Positions 48,146 to 56,679 of a DNA stretch of 64,000 nucleotides are shown here, piece after piece (positions within the stretch are counted from its first letter, which is position 1; every line of letters begins with the position of its first letter). Under the pieces are notes generated by a model. It saw only the letters and a program-made list of their open reading frames with translations, made no database searches and had not been told where the DNA came from. Both the position numbers and the translations under genes were made by a program. Source of the stretch: Siphonodentalium dalli (lineage: Eukaryota > Mollusca > Scaphopoda > Gadilida > Siphonodentaliidae); assembly GCA_032622095.1 (NCBI GenBank), contig CP136065.1, forward strand, positions 54,991,949 through 55,055,948, written 5' to 3'.

Positions 48146-48167
48146 ATCTCCCAAAATATATAATAGA
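47431..48167 (-). mobile_element. Helitron-like element, reverse orientation, unit 2
   Basis: The 3' end (ctagcttcgtccgggctg on the plus strand) abuts the 5' end of unit 1 without spacer. It has the same repeated blocks, and further ones with cgtcgcacgggcaaa. The 5' side passes into (CA)n and ends ...ccaaaatatataataga, the complement of a TC start. Helitrons often form such head-to-tail tandems. Confidence 0.62.
48003..48142. repeat. (CA)n and CACACCCTC microsatellite
   Basis: About 140 bp of CA repeats with ccctc interruptions near the 5' end of the Helitron-like unit 2. The frames across it are artefacts. Confidence 0.95.
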
Positions 48168-48544
48168 TAGTAAAAGGGTCACATGTTGGCATTTTGGGCA
48201 ATTGACACCACATATAAAGAAAATAGGCGCAAAACTCTTTTTGTTTTTGCAAACTATTGATCCATTTGACAGCCCGACATCCTAGCTTAGACTTTATTCT
48301 TTGAAAAATTCTATAAATAACAGAAAGATTGCCTGGATATAGACTGAGAACTGAAACACGAACGTCGAACATGTTCCATTTGGGGAACAAACAACACATA
48401 ATAATATACCGAATCGACATTGTGGATGACGTAGACACGAATGTCTGGTGACGAATGAAATTCACTTAATATATAGGTTTGTCAAACAACAATATTACCG
48501 AATCAAAGAAAGACAGGTCTTTCTATACATGATATATAGGTGTA

Positions 48545-48715
48545 CAATACATACACAGAACGACACGAGTGTGCTCATAAATTTGTTGATGCGGCACGAG
48601 TGTTAGCGCGTAAGGATAGAACGAGTGGCGCAGCCTCGAGTTCTATCCTTCCGCGATTGCACAAGTGCAAAATCAACAAACCCATTAACACACGTGCCGT
48701 TCTGTGTTTATTACA
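48545..48715. repeat. Small foldback element
   Basis: cacagaacgacacgagtg and aaggatagaac are mirrored by gttctatcctt and cacgtgccgttctgtg around the centre gagtggcgcagcctcga. Non-coding; an open frame at 48540-48743 has no domain. No target duplication was identified. Confidence 0.55.
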
Positions 48716-49023
48716 CGTCACCCGTCATAGAATCCGTGACTAACAAGGTTTATTTAGACACACACAGGGCTTGTTTTGTCATGTGTGATGATGATTTTAT
48801 TTTATATAGTACCTGATTCATTGTTGAGGCGAAAGTCATTTGCCGTCAACGAGATGCGTATGGACGTTCTTTTCAGATTTGTAAACATGGAACAGCAATA
48901 ACACTGTACTTCTATAGGAACAAGCGTGTAATAACAAAACTAAACATTGCCGCGTAACGAACACAAACATTGCACAAACTCTGTCATGGATATATTTAAA
49001 AACCCGCATTCTTCATTTTCAAG

Positions 49024-49088
49024 GTTCATCAACAAAGGACGAAGCCCAGACGACCGCCGTTACACAGGCAGCCACTGAGAAAGTGTAG
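49024..49088 (+). CDS. Gene 1, exon H: last coding exon, cytoplasmic tail and stop
   Basis: The acceptor ttcttcattttcaag is followed by 65 nt in phase 1, reading GSSTKDEAQTTAVTQA, then ATEKV, stop (TAG at 49086-49088). The tail is short (about 36 residues including exon G), hydrophilic and Thr/Ser-rich, with no tyrosine, so no ITAM or ITIM type signalling motif. A possible poly(A) signal AATAAA lies at 49390-49395. The match of phase and the stop make this a convincing end of gene 1. Confidence 0.75.
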
Positions 49089-49389
49089 TCGACTTCGAAC
49101 CATCGTGTCGCTTCGATGACGCAATTTTACTCTGGCTTCCAGTCTCCACGCAGATGATGTTTCGTTCCATTCTCCGACGAACGGGGACCAATTTGTATTG
49201 TTATTACATTTTGACGCTAAGCTTACTCGTTAAACGAGCTTCCAAATTATATCTACGTCATTTGGAAGGAGGTATAAGATAGGTTGACAAATGCATGAGC
49301 TATTGATATACCAGATTCATATGCTTTAAAAATACTTTCCATGGTCACAGCCATTTTTCAGCTGTTTTAAATGTTTCGCACATAAGTTA

Positions 49390-49395
49390 AATAAA
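49390..49395 (+). promoter_or_regulatory. Possible poly(A) signal of gene 1
   Basis: AATAAA about 300 bp after the stop codon. It lies inside a 40-bp fragment resembling TTAA MITE sequence (aataaacgctctttatta, accatatcagg), so the signal may be transposon-derived. An alternative is AATAAA near 50213. Confidence 0.35.
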
Positions 49396-49492
49396 CGCTC
49401 TTTATTACTACCATATCAGGAATAGACTAACACGGAACCCCTTTTCTGTTCTGTGTCGTGTCTATGGATGTTTTGTTCAAGCTGCAAAACAG

Positions 49493-49550
49493 AGTTCAGT
49501 CACCTCGCTATACGCTATGTGAGTCCCGCGTAGGGGACTGAACTCTGCAT
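49493..49550. repeat. Short hairpin
   Basis: gagttcagtcacctcgc is mirrored by gcgtaggggactgaactc. This is a 3'-flanking inverted repeat of gene 1. It does not fold as a tRNA. Confidence 0.5.
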
Positions 49551-51099
49551 GGAACTTGGTTTTTGCTTTTGGACCCACATATCGTGTTAAAAACTGTATT
49601 TTGTTTATGACTTCAATGCGTCTTTCTGGGATATACAATGCTCACAGAAGGGTAGTTCAAGTATTTATCGACATATTTCGATACATGGACAATTTCAAAA
49701 GTGTATATTATTATGTATATTTTGAAGCTCAAACCGCCGGCCCAAGCCAGTTGTACATTTAACACAAGATATAGATTCAAATTATTCTCACTGTTCCATT
49801 TGCCAACGAGTATTTAGTGGGAATAGTTTTGTTTTATACCAATAAGTAGCATATTTTTTACTTTCGGTCAAAAGTTCTGACTGAAATGGTCATTGATCAG
49901 TTGTCAAAATTTAGGGGTGTACAATATATACAACCAAGTTCTTTATAAATATCAGCACTGGTCCATGAGTGAATATCTACCAATATGGCTTGAATAATAT
50001 GCCCTCCATTACAGCCATTGTTTTTCAAAAATATTTCTCTAAAAATATGTTTGATTGGACTATCTGTATATTGTCTTTACTATTTTACAGTTGACAATAA
50101 TTGTCTGCATATGCGCCACTATATATTTAATATATTTGTTATGCACATTGGAATTAACTTATTTGTTAAAATTGTTGTTGTTTTACCAACCAGAACCTGT
50201 TATATTATATTGGAATAAATATTTGAGTTAATTAGCTAGTGTTGTTATTTGAATATGTTTAAATCATAGTGGCTCCAAAAATATGGGTTGAAAAAATGTG
50301 GCTCAAGTAAATGAAAAGTGGCTAAAAAAAATCACAAGTGTCTAAGGTGGTGGCTCAAGAAAATTTGGGCCAGTGTGAATACTGTCATTGATACAGGCCG
50401 TGGCGGCCGAATTATTCGGATCGAGTGACTTTGTTTGTCTTCTTGATCTGCATAATGTTGTCAACGTTGTTATATGTACATGTATTTTCTGCATCCTACT
50501 TGTATGTTGTCTTTTATTTAATAATGTCATAATTTCCCCCTGTTATGCCGATTCGAATATATTCTATAATATGTTGTTTCATTGAGTCTGATTATTGCAT
50601 TGGACTAGCCCCGTTCTGAACAAATGTTTTTAAAGATGCACACCAAATCAGTCACATTTCCTAAACAAATTTTCAGCCGGCTATACAAAAAAAATACTTT
50701 CAATCCCCATCATTGTTATAGCATATGGATCACGAAAATTAAAAAAAATAGCATCCTTCAGTTCTACGATGAAGACGAGTACAAAATATCATAGTTTAGA
50801 ACTCTCTTTATTGTATGAGAAACCAACACATGGACGATGTTTAGCAATGACGATCATTGGATTTTTTTTGTCGTCTAGCAGAAATTAAAATATCCGACCA
50901 TCAAAACCTCATATTAATTGGCTCATGGGTAACATCTCATTATTTTATGGTATAGTACATGTACTAATAGTAGTTTACGTTGGCAAAGGCGGCGGAGCAT
51001 TTTAAGCTGTTCGTTGTGTCATAGACATTTCTAAATCGGCTCTTTAATTCGTTAAGCACTTAGTTATTGAGGCTGAATTGGTCATTATCGATGTTTTCG
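49551..51099. other. Intergenic region between the convergent genes, no gene seen
   Basis: AT-rich DNA with short frames lacking domains (49556, 50018, 50388). Near 50270-50360 there are repeated gtggct(c/a)aa-aaa motifs. Nothing else. Confidence 0.4.
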
Positions 51100-51945
51100 T
51101 GCCAAAAGACACAGGATCTCTCAAACGTGCAAAACGACACCCATGATCTTCTAAACGTGCAACAAGACAACAGGATCTCTCAAACGTGCAAAAAGACACA
51201 CATGCTCTCTCAAACGTGCAAAAAAAACCACCCATGACGTGCAAAAAGACACCCAGGATCCCTCAATGTCTCAATACCCATGTAATTTTGAGTGACGAGA
51301 ATAAACAATTGAAACGTGCAAAACGATACCCATGATCTCCCAAACGTGCAAAAAGACACACGGGATCTCTCAAACATGCAAAACGATACCCATGATCTCT
51401 CAAACGTGCAAAAAGACACACGGGATCTCCCAAACATGCAAAAAGACACACATGATCTCTCAAAAGTGCAAAAAGACACACAGGATCTCTCAAACATGCA
51501 AAACGATACCCATGATCTCTCAAACGTGCACAAAGACCCACAGGATCTCTCAAACAAGCAAAACGACACACATGATCTCTCAAACGTGCAAAAAGACACA
51601 CGGGATCTCTCAAACATGCAAACAGACACACATGATCTCTCAAACGTGCCAAAAGACACACACGATCTCTGAAACATGCAAAAAGACACACATGATCTCT
51701 CAAACGTTCAAAAAGACACACAGGATCCCTCAAATGTGCAAAAGGACACACGGGATCTCTCAAACGTGCAAAAAGACACACATGATCTCTCAAACAAAAG
51801 GTCACCCAGCTTGTCCTAAACGTGAAAAATACACACAGTATCTCATAAACGTGCAAAAAGATACACAAATGACACAGGATCTCATAAACGTGCAAAAAAG
51901 ACACCCAGGATCTCATAAACGTACAAAAGACCCAGGATCTTAAAT
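51100..51945. repeat. 30-bp minisatellite
   Basis: About 27 tandem copies of a unit like aaaagacacaca + ggatctctcaaacgtgc, alternating gg and atg variants. Because 30 is a multiple of 3, long frames stay open on both strands (51332-51943 +, 51316-51672 +, 51916-51263 -, 51689-51210 -). Their proteins are 10-residue periodic (HDLSNVQKDT, ISQTCKKTHG, CTFERSCVSF). I treat these as by-products of the repeat. Confidence 0.9.
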
Positions 51946-52566
51946 GCTCATAAAAACATTAGTTTTAAATTAGTCGAATGTTAATTATTACAATAATTAT
52001 TTGTTTTTGTTTTTCGAGTGTAATTTAAACGGAATTTGAATGGGTATTCCACACGCGTTAAGTTGACTATCGCAGAGGAACGATACTTTTAGAACATGTG
52101 TGTTACTTTTTTCACGTTTGGAAGATAATGTGTGTCTTTTTGCACGAATTCAGCGTTATGATCCGTTATTCATGGCATTGCACGTGGCCAATTAGCACGT
52201 TGATCACTAGATACTCATTGTTAGGTAGTTACTATGTTCATAGTAATTAATTTGTATATATATATGGGTGTTCAGATCATACATTTCACAAGTAATCACT
52301 GTTTGTAGAATGTATAATCTGAATAATCGAATACTGTGGAATTTTTAAGTTATCAAGGAAACTCCTGACCCTCAATCTATAAAAACATTGTTCAAACAAA
52401 AAGTTTTACCATTTGTTATTTACTATAGAATATTTACTGTATATATCCCGCCTATTTTATTTTATTGATTGAAGTTTCAAAGTTTCAAGATCCCCGAATG
52501 TCAACATCTTTGGCATTGTGGCCCGCTGTCTGAAACTGGACAACCCATAATATGGCTGAAGGGGTG
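51946..52566. other. Downstream flank of gene 2, no gene seen
   Basis: AT-rich. It contains the candidate poly(A) signal of gene 2 at 52456-52466 (- strand). Confidence 0.4.
52456..52466 (-). promoter_or_regulatory. Possible poly(A) signal of gene 2
   Basis: On the - strand CAATAAAATAAAATAGG gives two overlapping AATAAA hexamers about 575 bp after the stop codon at 53040. If used, the foldback MITE at 52567-52865 would be part of the 3' UTR. Confidence 0.35.
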
Positions 52567-52865
52567 ACTCACCAAAAAAAAGTACTGAAGGGTACACAGG
52601 ATTTTCAAAATGTGCTGAAGGGTACACAGGGTTTGAAATGTCGTTCTAAAGGACATTCAGTTTTCGTATCTGCCATGATTTCTGTTAGAGAATAATTGTT
52701 TACGTTCCAATGGATATTAAAATGTACTGAAAACAAACTGCTAATGGGCGCCAGACTTTCATAAACGCAATTTAAGTAATGGTGTTCGTGCCGATCACAA
52801 ACCCTGTGTACCCTTCAGCATATTTTCAGCCCCTGTGTACCCTTCAGCACTTTTTTTGGTGAGAG
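52567..52865. mobile_element. Foldback MITE (ctcaccaaaaaaagtgctgaagg ends)
   Basis: The left end ctcaccaaaaaaaagtactg + aagggtacacagg (with a second internal gctgaagggtacacagg) is mirrored at the right end (cctgtgtacccttcagc twice, then actttttttggtgag). The doubled motif within each arm is unusual. Target duplication is not certain. Confidence 0.7.
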
Positions 52866-53039
52866 TGACCTCTTCATGCACAATATGTGTCAATGTTTGT
52901 CCACCACCAACGAAAGGGAGAATGATGTATGTATTGTAGCTCTTGTTGACTAGAAAGTCCAAGTATCCGATGAGGTAACACCGTTCGTAGTGGCACCAAG
53001 CCGCCACATGCATTCAACTTGTCATGTTCAATTTAGAAA

Positions 53040-53329
53040 TTACGTTTCCTGTCCGATATTCCAAATCACATTCAGATTTTTCTTGAACAAGGAAATGTCA
53101 CCAAAGAATATAACAATGACTGCGGCTGCAATGACAGCCATTCCTGTAGCACCGCTGACGATGCCGAATGTTGTGTCCTCTCGAACGCTCTCGTGTGATC
53201 GTCGATAACGTGACGTTTTCTTCCTTTCAACCAAAATTTTCTTTCTCAGATTATCCACATTCCGCTTTAGTTCTTCTTCTGTGACGTATGGCATTCTGAT
53301 ACATCGACATGGTATTAAACGACGAGGGT
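53040..53329 (-). CDS. Gene 2, last exon: juxtamembrane region, transmembrane helix, short tail
   Basis: On the - strand the acceptor gtgccttcacag leads into 290 nt, phase 1, ending TAA at 53040. The reading is DPRRLIPCRCIRMPYVTE, then EELKRNVDNLRKKILVER, KKTSRYRRSHESVRED, then the hydrophobic TTFGIVSGATGMAVIAAAVI + VIFFG, DISLFKKNLNVIW. The order CxC, T/V-x-EEL-x3-(I/V)-x2-LRK, KKxTSxYRRSxES, then a TM helix resembles the C-terminal block I recall from many short mollusc membrane proteins (inference). It starts inside the exon rather than at the internal ATG, because the frame is open to the acceptor and joins exon Y in phase. Confidence 0.8.
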
Positions 53330-54583
53330 CTGTGAAGGCACAAACACAGTCATAATAGCGACAGCGATGCTAATATGCGTGAACCTCAGGAATTATAGGG
53401 AATATTGCGAATATGACGGAAATCCCGTGACACCCGCTACAACGAAGGCACCAACAAAAAACGCACCGAGTTGTTGGAAGATGAACGCCAACAAGCAACA
53501 ACATAAATATACCATTATCAATATCTATTATTTTCAGTTTCAACAAGAGCGTTGCCACGGTGTCATAATACGCTCGTGCGGCTTGTTTCAAATTGCAGTT
53601 CAGAAAGATTCCATATATAACTTGACAAGCGATGTCGTCATTGCCAAAGCATTTAGTCATAAAAAGAGTAAAAGTCAAGATGACTGCCGGCGGCCATGAT
53701 TATTTTCACCGAAAATCGTTCAAATTACATTGCTCCCATCTGGAGGTGATCCTAAATATGACTGTAATTTTTCAAAACATTTCTCCAATAAATGCGGGTT
53801 GCATGGTGTGCCGATGGATTCATATTTTTAACCCAAGATGTCTGCTGGTGGCCATGTTTTTAACGATTTACGAACACATCGATGGCTCTCATGTATCTAG
53901 AGCGGGTCACCCCGAATATCCATGTGAAGTTCGGTGATGATCATAAGAGGGACGTGGCCTGTATGGTGTGCCGGACGGACGGACGCACGGACGGACGCCA
54001 ACCCACGGCAGTAGCTCAAACTTGACTTTGTCAAGTCGAGCTAAATATTACGTGATAGTAATCACTTCGAAATACTTTATATTATATCATACACCGACAT
54101 TATATATCATATTAATTTTATGATAACCTGTTAACCTGAACATTTACAGAAAACATCTTCGACTCAAAATAATTATTGTTCTATTTATTGTCGGTATTAG
54201 ATCGTTGTTGTTACCGGGAATTTATTTAAATTAGCTTACAGTATCCCTTTAATATCTCCATTATTACCATTTCCCATGCTATTATGACTGGTGGAATCGT
54301 TTGGTGAGACGTCTTACACAAACTGAACACAATGGGAAAAAAAACATAAACAACTGGTCGGCGGGTTCGTAAACAAAGTAATTAAATAGGTGTACCTTTA
54401 TAGTCGAATATAACTCTAATATGGAAATCCAGGATGTTCCTGACTCGTTACTGACCCAACGACGGGAAAACTCGACGATATGGATACATGGATTCGTACC
54501 CAAGAATCATATCAACCAATGCATGTTCCATTATACTTATTGCAGATGCGGAGTCTCTAAACGGGATTTCAATTTCAACTTAC
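53330..54583. other. Gene 2 intron Y-Z
   Basis: 53690-54050 contains a dispersed repeat (gactgccggcggccatga, gatgtctgctggtggcca, ggacggacggacgcacgg, gtcaagtcgagctaa) that I associate with mollusc genomes. The frames at 53367-53699 on both strands show no domain. Confidence 0.5.
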
Positions 54584-54685
54584 CTAAATGGATTGTTGTT
54601 GCTGCTTCTACTGTTGTTGTTGTTGTTGTTGTTGTTGTCGTTGATGATAGAATCGGTGTCGTCGTTGTCTGGGTAGTAACAGGTG
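54584..54685 (-). CDS. Gene 2, exon Y: poly-threonine stalk
   Basis: On the - strand the acceptor tttgtgtttattatatag and donor TTTAG|gtaagt bound 102 nt (phase 1 to phase 1). The reading is PVTTQTTTTPILSS, then ten Thr (an ACA repeat), then VEAATTIHL. It is a mucin-type stalk encoded by a (TGT/ACA)n trinucleotide run, so its length is probably polymorphic. It joins the lectin exon (…MCERA + A) and the TM exon (HL + DPRR) in frame. An ATG upstream of the acceptor (54770) would give a hydrophobic start without the intron; I prefer the splice model. Confidence 0.72.
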
Positions 54686-54833
54686 CTATATAATAAACAC
54701 AAAAATAAACATCCCAAACTTCAGCGACGAAAATAGAAGCGAACAAAACCCATTTTACAAAACGACGCAAATCAAATGAACTCCAACAGAAATATATAAC
54801 GCGCTATATATAATTGGCGATCCACATTTGCGC

Positions 54834-55933
54834 CAGAGACGTGGCGACATGGGGGGGGGGGGGAGGGGGGGGGGGTTGGGGGGTTGGGGGGTGTCTCCCA
54901 ACTTTGGTCAAAATTTTTAACAGTTGGAAATTTCATACCTGCCAAAACATTAGTTGGAAATTTCACACCAACAATAGGTTGAAAATGTTCTTGTAGTTTG
55001 ATTTTCAAAGAATTTATTGGGGGGAATTAATTGTTTTTGGACCAATATTTGCATATTTTCCTATTTTTTGTCAAAATTTTGGATTGAAATGGTCATCAGT
55101 TGGAAATTTTCCAACCTTAGGGGGGGGGGGGGGTGACAGGTTGGAAATTTCCAACACTTGGAAAGCTTGTGTCCTGGTCCCTCCCCCGTGGCCAGTCAAA
55201 AACTGCTAGTTAATTTAAGAACAAAATATTGTCATACATTTGGTCAACATTGTCATTGGAATTTTCCAACCTTAGTTGGGGTGTCAGGTTTGAAATTTCC
55301 AACTCTAGGAAGGCTTGAGGCTAGTCTAGATGCTAGGATTTTGCGTTTTGTTTTGTTCAGATTTCATAATTTTTGCACACCGGGCCGATCCATGTTCGGC
55401 CCGGTGTGTCATTGTCCCTCCCCCGTGGCCAATACACAAATGCTAATTAGTTTAACAAAACAATATTTTACTACATTTGGCCAAACTTGTGGACTGAAAT
55501 GGTCATGAGTTGGATAATATTTCAACCTGAGGGGGAGTATGAGGTTTGGAATTTCCAACACTACTGGGAAGCTTCAGTTGAGGCCAGGATTTGCGATTTG
55601 TATAGTTTCTCACACTGGGCCGAACAACCATGGTCAGCCCGGTGTGTCCTGATCTCTTGCCCGTAGCTGTGTGAATTTGTCTGGAGTTAGACCACTAGAT
55701 GTTAGGATTTATGCAATTTTTCAGGTTAAAATATCTGAATGTTGTCATACCGGGAAATATAGCACCATGGTTTATAAATATAGGATATTAGGCCTGACCA
55801 CTGATGTGCAAGGGGGGGGGGGGTGCAATTAAGCAAAACTTGTGTTTGGTCTGATTCTAATTCAGGGGGTGGGTGCAGTTGGAATTTCGCAATGTGGACC
55901 CCCCCCAACGGAAACCCTCTAGCCACGTCCCTG
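54834..55933 (+). mobile_element. hAT-type MITE, complete, 8-bp target duplication
   Basis: The ends cagagacgtggcgac and (inverted) cagggacgtggctag are imperfect inverted repeats starting CAGGG/CAGAG, the usual hAT start. The flanks are atttgcgc (54826-54833) and atttgcac (55934-55941), an 8-bp duplication with one change. Inside are long G-runs near both ends and several ttggaaatttccaac motifs. 1.1 kb, non-coding. Relatives at 10530, 27450 and 34670. It lies in the gene 2 intron, 150 bp upstream of the stalk exon. Confidence 0.8.
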
Positions 55934-55941
55934 ATTTGCAC

Positions 55942-56649
55942 ATGCAGGATACACCTGGTAATTTGAGAGATTCCGCCTTTTGCTTATGGCGCTAACGTGC
56001 AGGCATTAAACCGCCATTTTATGAAAATGTCAAATCCTAAACATGGTTAATTTTATTTTGGAAGATATCTCAGGTTTAGTTATAATATAATATACAATGG
56101 TGATTGATCCGTCGAATTTATAACCCGTTATAACTCAGCCGATAGCAACAAGCTCCTTTGACTTCTACTGCTACAGTGTTATGCCTTTTGAAACATTTAT
56201 TAATATACTGTCAAAATCTGGTTAAATGTTATGTAACGAGATGTTCCCTAATTGCAGGCCTTTGTTTGAGTAGTCTCGTATTAATTGTCGCCAAGCGGAA
56301 TCTCTCTATTATCGCTTTTGTGACATTCCGACGATGAACAGTCTTACATATATAGGTAACATACTTGACGTATATCATACACTGACTATATGTGTCACGC
56401 GAAGACTGACGGCATCATATGTGATAGAAATGTATCAATTCTGGTTACAAAACGTCGAACCGGACATCGAAAGCGGAACAGGATAGCGTCGATTTAAGTC
56501 TGTGAGTACACCATGCAGGGTTTACCTCCCTTGATGACTCGAGAAGACCACTGCCACATTTTTACCTGTGATTTACCTGTGATCTTCGGGCCTATTTTAA
56601 GCTTTCGCTTGTATTGGCCAATTGTCGTAGTATAACATCATATTTGCTC
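55942..56649. other. Gene 2 intron X-Y, no feature seen
   Basis: No coding frame or repeat recognised. Confidence 0.4.
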
Positions 56650-56679
56650 TATTTTACAGTGCGCTCATATCATTTACAT

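Noticed and set aside
49493-49550. Hairpin considered as a tRNA or small RNA gene
   Set aside because: No cloverleaf or internal promoter boxes; it is a simple inverted repeat.
51332-51943. Open frame of 203 residues in the 30-bp minisatellite (and 217 residues on the opposite strand)
   Set aside because: Explained by the 30-bp period; several frames are open at once and no start or splice context exists.
51100-51945. Regular 30-bp repeats considered as a CRISPR array
   Set aside because: There are no unique spacers; units are directly contiguous, and the DNA is from an animal genome.
54686-54770. ATG with a hydrophobic stretch upstream of the poly-Thr exon as the start of gene 2
   Set aside because: A strong splice acceptor separates it from the exon, and the lectin exon upstream joins in phase, so the start is probably fortuitous.
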